Source: Bacteroidota bacterium
Lineage (GTDB): Bacteria; Bacteroidota; Bacteroidia; Cytophagales; Cyclobacteriaceae
NCBI GenBank assembly: GCA_018266435.1
Contig: JAFEAL010000008.1
Location: forward strand, 78,749-142,748
DNA: 64,000 nucleotides
Reading direction: 5' to 3'
Part shown: piece after piece, positions 9,723-16,835 of the stretch
Numbering within the stretch: position 1 is the stretch's first letter
Layout of the letters: the number at the start of each line of letters is the position of its first letter
Notes under the pieces: generated by a model
What the model saw: the letters and a program-made list of their open reading frames with translations, nothing else
Databases searched by the model: none
Told to the model about the DNA's origin: nothing
Made by a program: the position numbers and the translations under genes

Positions 9723-9730
9723 TATCTTTG
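9723..9730 (+). promoter_or_regulatory. Candidate -7 element for the rhodanese/TlpA operon
   Basis: TATCTTTG fits the Bacteroidota -7 consensus TAnnTTTG, 36 bp before the ATG at 9767. No TTG is found at the ideal 17-23 bp upstream (nearest TTTG at 9707-9710), so support is partial. It favours the start at 9767 over 9668, which lies upstream of the element. Confidence 0.35.
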
Positions 9731-9766
9731 TTTTTCTTGAACAGGATGTACGCTAAATACTTAACT

Positions 9767-10216
9767 ATGAAAACTAAAAACCGAATGATTCAATCTGTTT
9801 TTTTTATATCATTAATTTTTCTTTCGCTGACAACATTTGGTCAACAGCAAAAAGACCCGTGGTCAGCACTCCAGTTGATGGAGCCGGAAAATCTTGCCCA
9901 AGTGATGAACGATCCTAAAGCCCATCAACCAGTTATTCTTTGTGTGGGGCCGGCTGCCACTATTAAAAACTCAATCGAGATCGGCCCAGCAAAAGAGTTG
10001 GCCAATGTAGCCAACCTTACACATTACCTGAAGAATATAGCCAAAGACGAAATTGTGGTGTTGTACTGCGGCTGTTGTCCGTTTGACAGATGCCCTAATG
10101 TGCGCCCGGCTTTTGAGGCTCTTAACAAAATGGGTTTCAAGAATCACAGGTTGCTGAATCTTGCGCACAACCTGAAGGTAGATTGGATTGATCACGGGTA
10201 TCCTGTTAACGAATGA
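9767..10216 (+). CDS. Secreted rhodanese-like domain protein
   Basis: A 149-residue exported protein with one rhodanese-like domain. Residues 1-25 form a signal peptide (MKTKNRM, hydrophobic core, ending TTFGQ). The rhodanese active-site region is EIVVLYCGCCPFDRCPN at about 95-111, with four cysteines (101, 103, 104, 109), more than the single catalytic cysteine of ordinary rhodaneses. This suggests sulfur, redox or metal chemistry in the periplasm. An earlier in-frame ATG at 9668 would add 33 residues ahead of the signal peptide and is less likely. The next gene, a TlpA-like thioredoxin, overlaps by 4 bp, so the two are coupled and probably act together on thiol redox. Confidence 0.8.
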   Translation: MKTKNRMIQSVFFISLIFLSLTTFGQQQKDPWSALQLMEPENLAQVMNDPKAHQPVILCVGPAATIKNSIEIGPAKELANVANLTHYLKNIAKDEIVVLYCGCCPFDRCPNVRPAFEALNKMGFKNHRLLNLAHNLKVDWIDHGYPVNE

Positions 10217-10725
10217 TACGATTTTTTGCTGTCATCAGCTTTGCACTTTGCCTTCAGACCCGTGTTGTACATTCTCAACCAACACTGGAAACAGGAAGCC
10301 GGGCACCCGAGATAAAATTACCCACTCCGCAAGGTGATACGGTTGCACTCTCTTCACTGAGGGGAAAGTTAGTGCTCATCGATTTTTGGGCTTCGTGGTG
10401 TGGTCCGTGTGTGGCTGAGCAGCCTCACTTGGCGTCTCTTTACGCTACCTATAAAAATGCCGAGTTTACTAATGGCAATGGGTTTGAGATTTACGGAGTA
10501 TCATTCGATTCAAAAAAAGCAGCGTGGCTGAAGCAGATTGAAAAAAATAAAATTACCTGGACTCAGGTAAGCGATTTGAAATTTTGGAGTTCGCCCGTTG
10601 CCAAAATATATGGCCTTGAAGAAATTCCATTCAATCTTCTGATTGACAGTCAGGGGATCATTCTCGCCAAGAACCTTCACGGAGAAGACTTGGCGCAAGC
10701 GCTCGAGCGGTACAAAAAATTCTGA
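10213..10725 (+). CDS. TlpA-like thioredoxin-family protein, secreted
   Basis: A 170-residue TlpA/ResA-type thioredoxin-fold protein. Residues 1-21 look like a signal peptide; the catalytic motif WCGPC is at about 62-66, inside the usual LVLIDFWASWCGPC strand-helix. A cis-Pro region (EEIPFNLLID) is present near residue 138. The role is thiol-disulfide exchange in the periplasm, for example in cytochrome c or protein maturation. It overlaps the rhodanese-like gene by 4 bp (ATGA), indicating translational coupling. The specific partner is not known. Confidence 0.88.
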   Translation: MIRFFAVISFALCLQTRVVHSQPTLETGSRAPEIKLPTPQGDTVALSSLRGKLVLIDFWASWCGPCVAEQPHLASLYATYKNAEFTNGNGFEIYGVSFDSKKAAWLKQIEKNKITWTQVSDLKFWSSPVAKIYGLEEIPFNLLIDSQGIILAKNLHGEDLAQALERYKKF

Positions 10726-10858
10726 TCGAAAATAGTATTTACCCCTGTGCCCCTAAGGTTGATGTGGTTGTCTGGCCAACATCTATTTTAGATTTAAATC
10801 CTCATCTTAACAAATGCTCACAGCACCAGGTCAGGCAGGTACCTGATTGTCCCAGCCA

Positions 10859-12091
10859 TCAATGTGCCTGCAAATTTTTCTTTAGCGCCATACGTGCCAG
10901 CAATGTGCTGCCCAGTGTTAAGACTGCGCCCAGCAGCATGGCTGCTCCGGGAAAATAAATGGGCGCATTGGGTGCCGTGAAGTACGAAAACAAATTGTTC
11001 ATGATAGGCGGCCCAATAATAGAGGCCGCACTCATCATACTGGTGAATCCCCCCTGCAATTCGCCTTGTTCATTGGGCGGTAATACCGTAGACATAATTC
11101 CCTGCAAAGCAGGGCCGGCAATTCCCCCTAAGCAATACACTACTGTAAAAGCATACATCATCCACCCTTGAGTAGCAAAAGCGTACAACAAAAACCCCAA
11201 GGCATACAAAGCCAGCCCTACATATACGCTTCGCTGCTGACCGAGTTTGGGGATGATAAACCGAATCAAACCGCCCTGCACGATGGCAAATACCAACCCA
11301 ATAACACCCAGCGAAATGCCTATGTCTTTGGGTTTCCACCCAAATTTTTCAATGGTGTAATACGACCAATTGCTTTGCACCGCATGTGCCGAGATATAAA
11401 CTAATGCCAGAGAAACAAAAAGCCCCGCCACTACTTTAAAACGGAACAAGCTTTTGAATGTGCCGATCGGGTTAGCACGAGCCCAGGTAAATGCCCTGCG
11501 ATTTTCTGGCTTGAGCGATTCGGGTAAAATAAAATAGCCGTATAAAAAATTAATAAAAGCTAACCCGGCAGCAGCAAAAAACGGAACACGTGAACCATAA
11601 CTTCCGAGTAGCCCGCCAAGCACAGGGCCTATGATAAAACCCAGCCCAAAGGCAGCCCCGAGCATTCCAAAATTTTGTGCTTTTTTTTCAGGAGTACTGA
11701 TGTCGGCAATGTATGCGCCTGCCGTGCTGAAGCTGGCACCCATTACACCGGCAATGATGCGGCCTACAAACAGCCAACCAATGGTGGGTGCAAATCCCTG
11801 AAAAAGAAAATCAATGCCAAACCCCAGCAAAGAGCCGAGTAACACCGGCCTTCGCCCAAAACGGTCGCTTAGCCCGCCCACAATCGGGGCACAAAAAAAC
11901 TGGGTGATAGCATACGAAGCAATGAGCCATCCGCCATAGGTGGCTGCGGCACTTACTGTTGAAAGATTGCCTGTACCATCTCCTACCAATTCGCGCACCA
12001 GGTTGGGCATTACCGGAATGATAATTCCCCAGCCTGTAACATCTAATAATAAGGTGACAAAAATGAAGCCGATGGCCGGGCGTCTTGACAT
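10859..12091 (-). CDS. MFS exporter, TCR/Tet-type
   Basis: A 410-residue major facilitator with about 12 membrane segments. Motif A of drug:H+ antiporters appears as [14 protein letters not shown] between helices 2 and 3, and the antiporter motif C region GPVLGGLLG is also seen. This places it near the tetracycline/TCR group, so proton-driven export of a small molecule is likely, but the substrate is not predictable. The start at 12091 (MSRRPAIGF) was chosen over 12175 because the upstream 28 residues have no family resemblance and run into the promoter region. It is divergent from the sigma factor gene. Confidence 0.88.
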   Translation of the reverse strand: MSRRPAIGFIFVTLLLDVTGWGIIIPVMPNLVRELVGDGTGNLSTVSAAATYGGWLIASYAITQFFCAPIVGGLSDRFGRRPVLLGSLLGFGIDFLFQGFAPTIGWLFVGRIIAGVMGASFSTAGAYIADISTPEKKAQNFGMLGAAFGLGFIIGPVLGGLLGSYGSRVPFFAAAGLAFINFLYGYFILPESLKPENRRAFTWARANPIGTFKSLFRFKVVAGLFVSLALVYISAHAVQSNWSYYTIEKFGWKPKDIGISLGVIGLVFAIVQGGLIRFIIPKLGQQRSVYVGLALYALGFLLYAFATQGWMMYAFTVVYCLGGIAGPALQGIMSTVLPPNEQGELQGGFTSMMSAASIIGPPIMNNLFSYFTAPNAPIYFPGAAMLLGAVLTLGSTLLARMALKKNLQAH

Positions 12092-12235
12092 AACTAAAAA
12101 ATTTAGGCGCGAAAGTAGTAAAAAAACTTCGCCCCTTACTTTTCCGGCCAAGTGTCTGAGGGAAAGGGCGGGCAAAGATTAATCTTAGATTTACGTTGTA
12201 ACCTTTTAGCCGCTACCCGGTAACTAACTCGAATT

Positions 12236-12781
12236 TTGAATATTTCGCCCTTGACTACCGATGAACAGATCATGGAGGCCGTGAAAAACGGTGAGCTTCA
12301 GCAGGCTTCTGTGCTGTTTGCCCGATACCATAAACGAATATTCAATTTTCTAAGACAGTACTTAAACGATACGATGTTGGCCGAAGACTTGACGCAAAAT
12401 GTTTTTCTGCGGTTGATCAAATACCGGGGCAGCTATCGCGAAGGGCACCGGTTTCAATCGTGGATTTATCAAATGGCACGCAATGTTTTTGCTGACCATT
12501 ACCAGGCAAACAAGAACCAGTCTTTTGTTGACGTAGAAAAAATGAGTAACCACTTTGCCGATACAACTGAGCACGATGATGAGCGTGAAGCATTGCTACA
12601 GCGCTCACTAACGAAACTCAGCGATGAACAACGTGAACTTTTGGTACTCACCCGTTTTCAACAGATGAAGTACGAAGAGGTAGCGGAGATTATGAACACT
12701 ACCGTGGCAAATATTAAAGTAAAAGTACACCGCGCCATCGGCAAGTTGAGGGAAGTCTATTTTGAATTGGAAAAAAATTGA
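12236..12781 (+). CDS. RNA polymerase ECF sigma factor
   Basis: A 181-residue sigma-70 family protein of the extracytoplasmic-function group. Region 2 covers about residues 25-95 (LAEDLTQNVFLRLIKY and FQSWIYQMARNVFADHY) and region 4 about 125-175 (LTRFQQMKYEEVAEIMNTT with a helix-turn-helix). It directs RNA polymerase to its own regulon when released from its anti-sigma factor. The ORF opens with TTG at 12236; the next ATG is at 12272 and would cut into the N-terminal helix, so TTG is kept with some doubt. The next gene starts 5 bp after the stop and looks like the cognate anti-sigma. Confidence 0.9.
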   Translation: MNISPLTTDEQIMEAVKNGELQQASVLFARYHKRIFNFLRQYLNDTMLAEDLTQNVFLRLIKYRGSYREGHRFQSWIYQMARNVFADHYQANKNQSFVDVEKMSNHFADTTEHDDEREALLQRSLTKLSDEQRELLVLTRFQQMKYEEVAEIMNTTVANIKVKVHRAIGKLREVYFELEKN

Positions 12782-12786
12782 GCGCC

Positions 12787-13605
12787 ATGAACAAAGAAAA
12801 ATTAGAAAGTTTAATAATCGATTACATCGATGGAAACGTAAACGATGCTGATCGCTCAATGATTGAAAATGAGATTGCTCAGAATACTGAAGCAAAGCAA
12901 CTTTATGATCAACTAAAAGAAGTGACGGGCTTGCTCAACCGTGCTCACTATATTGAGCCGAGCCGTTCACTCCAAGCCAATTTTGAAAAAGCACTTCGGC
13001 AGGAAATTGCTTTAAACGAAAAAAATTCAGTTAAAGAAAGAAAGCCTGCCTACGCAAAAACTTCGGCAGGTCGGCAAGTTTTCATCAGTTCCTGGGTATT
13101 GCGCATAGCCGCGGTGTTGGTTATTGCTATTGTTGGTGTTGTGATAGCTGACCGCATTAATGAAAAACGTGAACATAAAAAAGAGCTCGCGGCAATTAAA
13201 AATGAACTGGACAACAACAAAAAAATGATGATGGATTTGTTGCAAAATCAGCATTCGGCCAGCCAACGGTTGCAAGGCGCAACAGTGGCTTATGAAATGA
13301 ACCATGCAGACGATGACATTATATATGCGCTGATCAACACCATGAATGAAGATGCCAATAGTAACGTGCGGCTCACCGCGCTCGAAGCATTAGGAAAATT
13401 CTACCAGCAAAACCAGGTGCGCAGCGCATTGATAAAATCATTGTCAACACAAAAAGATCCGGTGGTACAAATTGCACTCATTAGAATGTTGGTAAAGTTA
13501 AAAGAAAAAGAAGTAGTCAATCAGTTAGAAAAAATCACACGCGATAACTCAGTAATCAAAGCGGTGAAAGATGAAGCTCACTGGGGAATTTTGAAGTTAA
13601 GCTAA
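12787..13605 (+). CDS. Anti-sigma-like membrane protein with HEAT repeats
   Basis: A 272-residue protein. The cytosolic N-terminus (residues 1-60, DYIDGNVNDADR and a helical bundle) resembles anti-sigma domains of the zinc-free type. One membrane helix follows at about 98-122 (WVLRIAAVLVIAIVGVVI). Then comes a coiled-coil-like stretch (EHKKELAAIKNELDNNKK) and C-terminal HEAT-like repeats (VRLTALEALGKF, VVQIALIRMLVKL) outside the membrane. This suits sensing of envelope state and holding the upstream sigma factor. The ATG at 12787 is preferred to a TTG at 12778 that overlaps the sigma gene's stop. The anti-sigma role is inferred from context. Confidence 0.75.
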   Translation: MNKEKLESLIIDYIDGNVNDADRSMIENEIAQNTEAKQLYDQLKEVTGLLNRAHYIEPSRSLQANFEKALRQEIALNEKNSVKERKPAYAKTSAGRQVFISSWVLRIAAVLVIAIVGVVIADRINEKREHKKELAAIKNELDNNKKMMMDLLQNQHSASQRLQGATVAYEMNHADDDIIYALINTMNEDANSNVRLTALEALGKFYQQNQVRSALIKSLSTQKDPVVQIALIRMLVKLKEKEVVNQLEKITRDNSVIKAVKDEAHWGILKLS

Positions 13606-13663
13606 CCGCAAGACTGAAGGATTTGAAAATTGAAACATTAAAAAATTTAAACATTACGAAATT

Positions 13664-14431
13664 ATGAAAAAGTTGATTTTGGTTTTGGGTTTAGTTGTTG
13701 CCGCATTAAGCCATGCATCGGCACAAGAATTTAAGCTGGCAAAAAATTCAGGCAAACTGGCCATTTACATTGGGCACGTAACTGTGGAAGGAACAACAGG
13801 CAATGAAATTGTCTTTACCTCAAACAATAGCCCGAATAGAGATGAAGATGACCGCGCTAAAGGGTTACGAGCAGTAAGCGGTTCGGGTTTAGAAGACAAT
13901 ACCGGGCTTGGCATCAACGTAGCCGATAAAGGAAACATCGTAGAAGTCCGCCAATTAAAAAAGATGAATTCGCCCCACATTAAAATACTCATACCCAAAG
14001 GTGTGACTGTTTACTATGAGTATGAATCACAATACGGCAGAGTAGCCAAATTCAAAAACATAGAAAGTGAGATTGAAGTATCGGCCAATTACAATAGTGT
14101 AGAACTTGAAAATATAACAGGCCCTATAGTTGCCAAAAGTGTTTACGGTCACGTAGCCGCTGACTTTAATAACAATGTAAAGGGCCCCATTTCAATCATA
14201 TCTGTTTATGGCTATGTTGATGTAACGTTGCCTTTGGCTATAAAAGCCGACCTTAAAATGACAACTTCGCATGGCGAACTTTATGCCGCCTCTGAATTTA
14301 AAATTGATTATGAAAAAACGAGTGAAGGCTTGGTACGCGAAGACAACCGCGTGAATGGCAAAATCAACGGTGGTGGAGTGAAGGTTGACCTCAACTCAGA
14401 TTTTGGGAAAGTTTATTTGAGAAAAAAATAA
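13664..14431 (+). CDS. DUF4097-like secreted beta-repeat protein, copy 1
   Basis: A 255-residue exported protein. Residues 1-20 are a signal peptide (MKKLILVLGLVVAALSHASA). The rest is a run of short beta repeats in the DUF4097 / adhesin-head style (EIEVSANYNSVELENITG, PISIISVYGYVDVTLP). The C-terminus, GKVYLRKK, matches the end of the next protein (GNVYLRK), showing the two are paralogues. Function in this family is uncertain. Its place 58 bp after the anti-sigma-like gene suggests it is part of the same regulon and could be an envelope component under control of this sigma factor. Confidence 0.75.
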   Translation: MKKLILVLGLVVAALSHASAQEFKLAKNSGKLAIYIGHVTVEGTTGNEIVFTSNNSPNRDEDDRAKGLRAVSGSGLEDNTGLGINVADKGNIVEVRQLKKMNSPHIKILIPKGVTVYYEYESQYGRVAKFKNIESEIEVSANYNSVELENITGPIVAKSVYGHVAADFNNNVKGPISIISVYGYVDVTLPLAIKADLKMTTSHGELYAASEFKIDYEKTSEGLVREDNRVNGKINGGGVKVDLNSDFGKVYLRKK

Positions 14432-14529
14432 TTGAGTTACGGGTTTTGAGTTACCGGTTACAAATTATAAGCTAACGCACTCAACTTGTAGCCCATAGCT
14501 TGAAACCTGTAGTACAAATAACCATCAAC

Positions 14530-15261
14530 ATGAAAATATATTTCATACTTCTGCTTCTACCGGTGATTAACAAAGTTTATTCACAAACGGAAGTGAACAA
14601 AACCATTGCCATACAAGCCGGTCAAAAAATTGAAATGCACTTTGATTATCCTGAATTGATTAAAGTAAGTGCTTGGGATAAAAACGAAATCGCAATTACA
14701 GGAACCGTGAGCATCAATGGCGGAGAAAATGACAATGCTTTTTCATTAGAATCTTCTTCATCACCAAATGAAGTGTTGGTTACCGGAGAAATAAAAGACC
14801 TGAAAAAACTGCCCCACCGAATTACCATTTGGCATAAGGGACAAAAGATCATCTTCAAGACCAAAGCCGACTATAAAAAATATACTGATGAAAATGGCCA
14901 CGAATTCAACCGGCAAAATTGGGGAACGGATATTGATATTTTTCTCACGATAAAAGTGCCGAAAAATTTTGAAGTCAAAATTTTGTCAACGTATGGTACC
15001 ATTGAAGTCAAAGATTTTACCGGTTCACTTGTTGCAGAATCAACTTATGGTGGTGTGGATGCAGCATTGGTTGAAAAATCCATTGGCAACATCAAAGCCA
15101 CAACCAACTATGGACAGATTTATACCAACTTCGATTTTAAATTCAACGAAGGAACATTCGAAGATTTTCACACCGTAGTAAGCGCAAGATTAGGGAACGG
15201 CTCACACTATTCGTTTGAATCAAAATACGGCAACGTGTATTTGCGAAAAAGTTTGAATTGA
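14530..15261 (+). CDS. DUF4097-like secreted beta-repeat protein, copy 2
   Basis: A 243-residue exported paralogue of the preceding gene. The start was moved to the ATG at 14530, which gives a clean signal peptide (MKIYFILLLLPVINKVYS); the longer reading begins with TTG at 14500. Beta-repeat segments such as FEVKILSTYGTIEVKDFTG and a terminal YGNVYLRK are visible. The 98-bp spacer from copy 1 contains two near-identical TTGAGTTAC words of the filler type. A strong hairpin terminator follows. Likely the last gene of the sigma-factor operon; molecular role unknown. Confidence 0.72.
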   Translation: MKIYFILLLLPVINKVYSQTEVNKTIAIQAGQKIEMHFDYPELIKVSAWDKNEIAITGTVSINGGENDNAFSLESSSSPNEVLVTGEIKDLKKLPHRITIWHKGQKIIFKTKADYKKYTDENGHEFNRQNWGTDIDIFLTIKVPKNFEVKILSTYGTIEVKDFTGSLVAESTYGGVDAALVEKSIGNIKATTNYGQIYTNFDFKFNEGTFEDFHTVVSARLGNGSHYSFESKYGNVYLRKSLN

Positions 15262-15278
15262 TAGCATAAGATTTTATC

Positions 15279-15313
15279 ACCGGATGCGGAACAGTAATTC
15301 GCACCCGGTGACT
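15279..15313. terminator. Bidirectional terminator between DUF4097 copy 2 and the BtuF-like gene
   Basis: Stem TCACCGG-a-TGCG (15279-15290) pairs with CGCA-c-CCGGTGA (15302-15313) with one A/C mismatch. It lies between the convergent stops at 15261 (+) and 15318 (-). Confidence 0.65.
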
Positions 15314-15317
15314 AACT

Positions 15318-16484
15318 TTATTTTAACTTCTTATAAAAATATAATTCATAGTTGCGCATCAATTCCGGATGAGCAATCTTCACCAGGTCTTTCAAAATCA
15401 GATCAGGCCGCAGGTAACCCAGTTCTAAAAATTCACTTCCGCCTTTTGCCCCGGTTCGAGCATTGTAGGTGTAAACATTCTTCTTTTTAAAGGACCCAAA
15501 CAAGGCATAGCGGTGATCGGCAGCCTCCATATCTTTTAGTGACTTGAAGTCGCTGGCACCTATCCACAAATCAGCATCTTTTGCTTTGGCAAACACCGTT
15601 TCAAAACCAAGCTGTAAAAATCCATTTGAATCAGTATCATTCCATAAATACAGACAGCCCGCATCGTTTAGCAACGTAGCGGCATAGTTTTGCCCACCCG
15701 GCATAAACCAAGCGTCTCCATACACGATTCCACTCAGCACAGTAGGCTTGCTCATTTTTTCTGTAATCAGGTTTTTAGTTGATACATATTGTTGTTCGAT
15801 CATATTGAAGATTGAATCGGCCATTTTTTCTTTATTGAAAAAAAGCGCCATAAATTTAATCCACTCGGCCCGCCCGAGCGGATGTTTTTCCAGGTACTCA
15901 CCGTTGATAACTACGGGAATTTCCAACTCTTTTATTTTTTTCAGTTGACCCAGATCGCTGGTCATGGTGTAACCCATTACCAGAGATGGTTTCAAAGAAA
16001 AAAGTTGTTCAAGGTTCATGCCTTTGTCTATGCCAAGTTCTTTCACTTTCCCTTCATCAATTTGCTTGCGCATTTTTTCTGAACTGATGTAATCGGTGGT
16101 GGGGAAACCGATAAGTTTATCTGTTTCATTTAGGTAATCCAACAGAGGAATGTGCGTGGTGGATGTGCAAACAATAGATTCAACTGGAATAGAAATGACC
16201 TGAACATTTTTTTCGTGATGTGGAACAGGTTTTCCATGTTGTACCAACACATACTCATAGCCTGATGAGGCACCTTGGTAGGGGTAGCCAACTGTAACCC
16301 ACTTGCAATCGAGCGAATCTTTTACCGAAAAACCACGGGCGTATTTTAGGCGGCTGCGCACAAGTTCTTTTTTCTCCCGACTTGGTGCACACGAAGTGGT
16401 TACGAACATTGCACAGCAAGATGACAGCAACCAGCAGCCGACAACCAACAGCCGGCAACCATTTGTTGTTTTTAATTTTTTCAT
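15318..16484 (-). CDS. btuF: BtuF-like cobalamin-binding lipoprotein
   Basis: A 388-residue ABC-transporter substrate-binding protein of the BtuF/FepB class, expected to carry vitamin B12 to an inner-membrane BtuCD permease. Typical segments are the IVCTSTTHIPLLDYL start of the first lobe and GLGIDKGMNLE-like and KPSLVMGYT portions in the middle. The start at 16484 gives a hydrophobic leader ending in TTSC, a possible lipobox, so it is likely a lipoprotein. The leader codons (16422-16464) are made of a CAGC/CAAC-rich repeat like the spacer filler of this genome. A longer ORF reading to 16709 is rejected because it runs antisense through the riboswitch. No btuC or btuD gene lies in the window. 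B12 as substrate is inferred from the divergent riboswitch-controlled receptor. Confidence 0.78.
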   Translation of the reverse strand: MKKLKTTNGCRLLVVGCWLLSSCCAMFVTTSCAPSREKKELVRSRLKYARGFSVKDSLDCKWVTVGYPYQGASSGYEYVLVQHGKPVPHHEKNVQVISIPVESIVCTSTTHIPLLDYLNETDKLIGFPTTDYISSEKMRKQIDEGKVKELGIDKGMNLEQLFSLKPSLVMGYTMTSDLGQLKKIKELEIPVVINGEYLEKHPLGRAEWIKFMALFFNKEKMADSIFNMIEQQYVSTKNLITEKMSKPTVLSGIVYGDAWFMPGGQNYAATLLNDAGCLYLWNDTDSNGFLQLGFETVFAKAKDADLWIGASDFKSLKDMEAADHRYALFGSFKKKNVYTYNARTGAKGGSEFLELGYLRPDLILKDLVKIAHPELMRNYELYFYKKLK

Positions 16485-16507
16485 CCTGCAATTTTCACAA
16501 AAAAGTT

Positions 16508-16515
16508 TAAGTTTG
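16508..16515 (+). promoter_or_regulatory. Candidate -7 element for the cobalamin riboswitch transcript
   Basis: TAAGTTTG fits TAnnTTTG and lies about 12 bp before the first paired base of the riboswitch. No clear TTG element is seen 17-23 bp upstream. Confidence 0.45.
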
Positions 16516-16526
16516 CATCGAAACAA

Positions 16527-16711
16527 TTGGTTTGTGACGAGCAACACATGCTCACCACAATTAAAAGGGAATCCCGTGAAAATCGGGTGCTGTCCCCGCA
16601 ACTGTAACCCTGACAAGAAATTTTTTCTTGTCCGCTGATTTCTCAAGCCACTGCCCCAACTTGTTGGGGTGGGAAGGCGCAGCAAAAGGAAAGCCAGGAG
16701 ACCTGCCAACA
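16527..16711 (+). ncRNA. Cobalamin (B12) riboswitch
   Basis: Hallmarks of the AdoCbl riboswitch are present in order: AAAAGGGAATCCCGTGAAA at 16563-16581, then GCTGTCCCCGCAACTGTAA, and the 3' B12 box GCCAGGAGACCTGCC at 16693-16707. A closing stem forms between TTGG (16527-16530) and CCAA (16706-16709). It lies 124 bp upstream of the BtuB-like receptor on the same strand, so B12 binding should lower receptor expression. Downstream, AGGGC (16728-16732) can pair with GCCCT (16785-16789) around a TCAGAA/TTCTGA hairpin, a possible expression platform. Confidence 0.95.
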
Positions 16712-16835
16712 GTTTAATAAAATAATCAGGGCTTTCGGGTGAAAAGCGATGAGTATGTCAGAAAATAGTTCTGATCTATTCTTTGCCCTCTTTCTCTTCA
16801 AGGCTCATAGTTAGTTAACCAAAAAAATTTAAACT

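Noticed and set aside
10800..10858. Palindromic CAGGTACCTG between the TlpA-like gene and MFS gene as terminator
   Set aside because: The stem is short, with no T-tract on either strand.
16485..16709. Upstream in-frame extension of the BtuF-like ORF to 16709
   Set aside because: It would run antisense through the cobalamin riboswitch and lacks any resemblance to the family; the ATG at 16484 is adequate.
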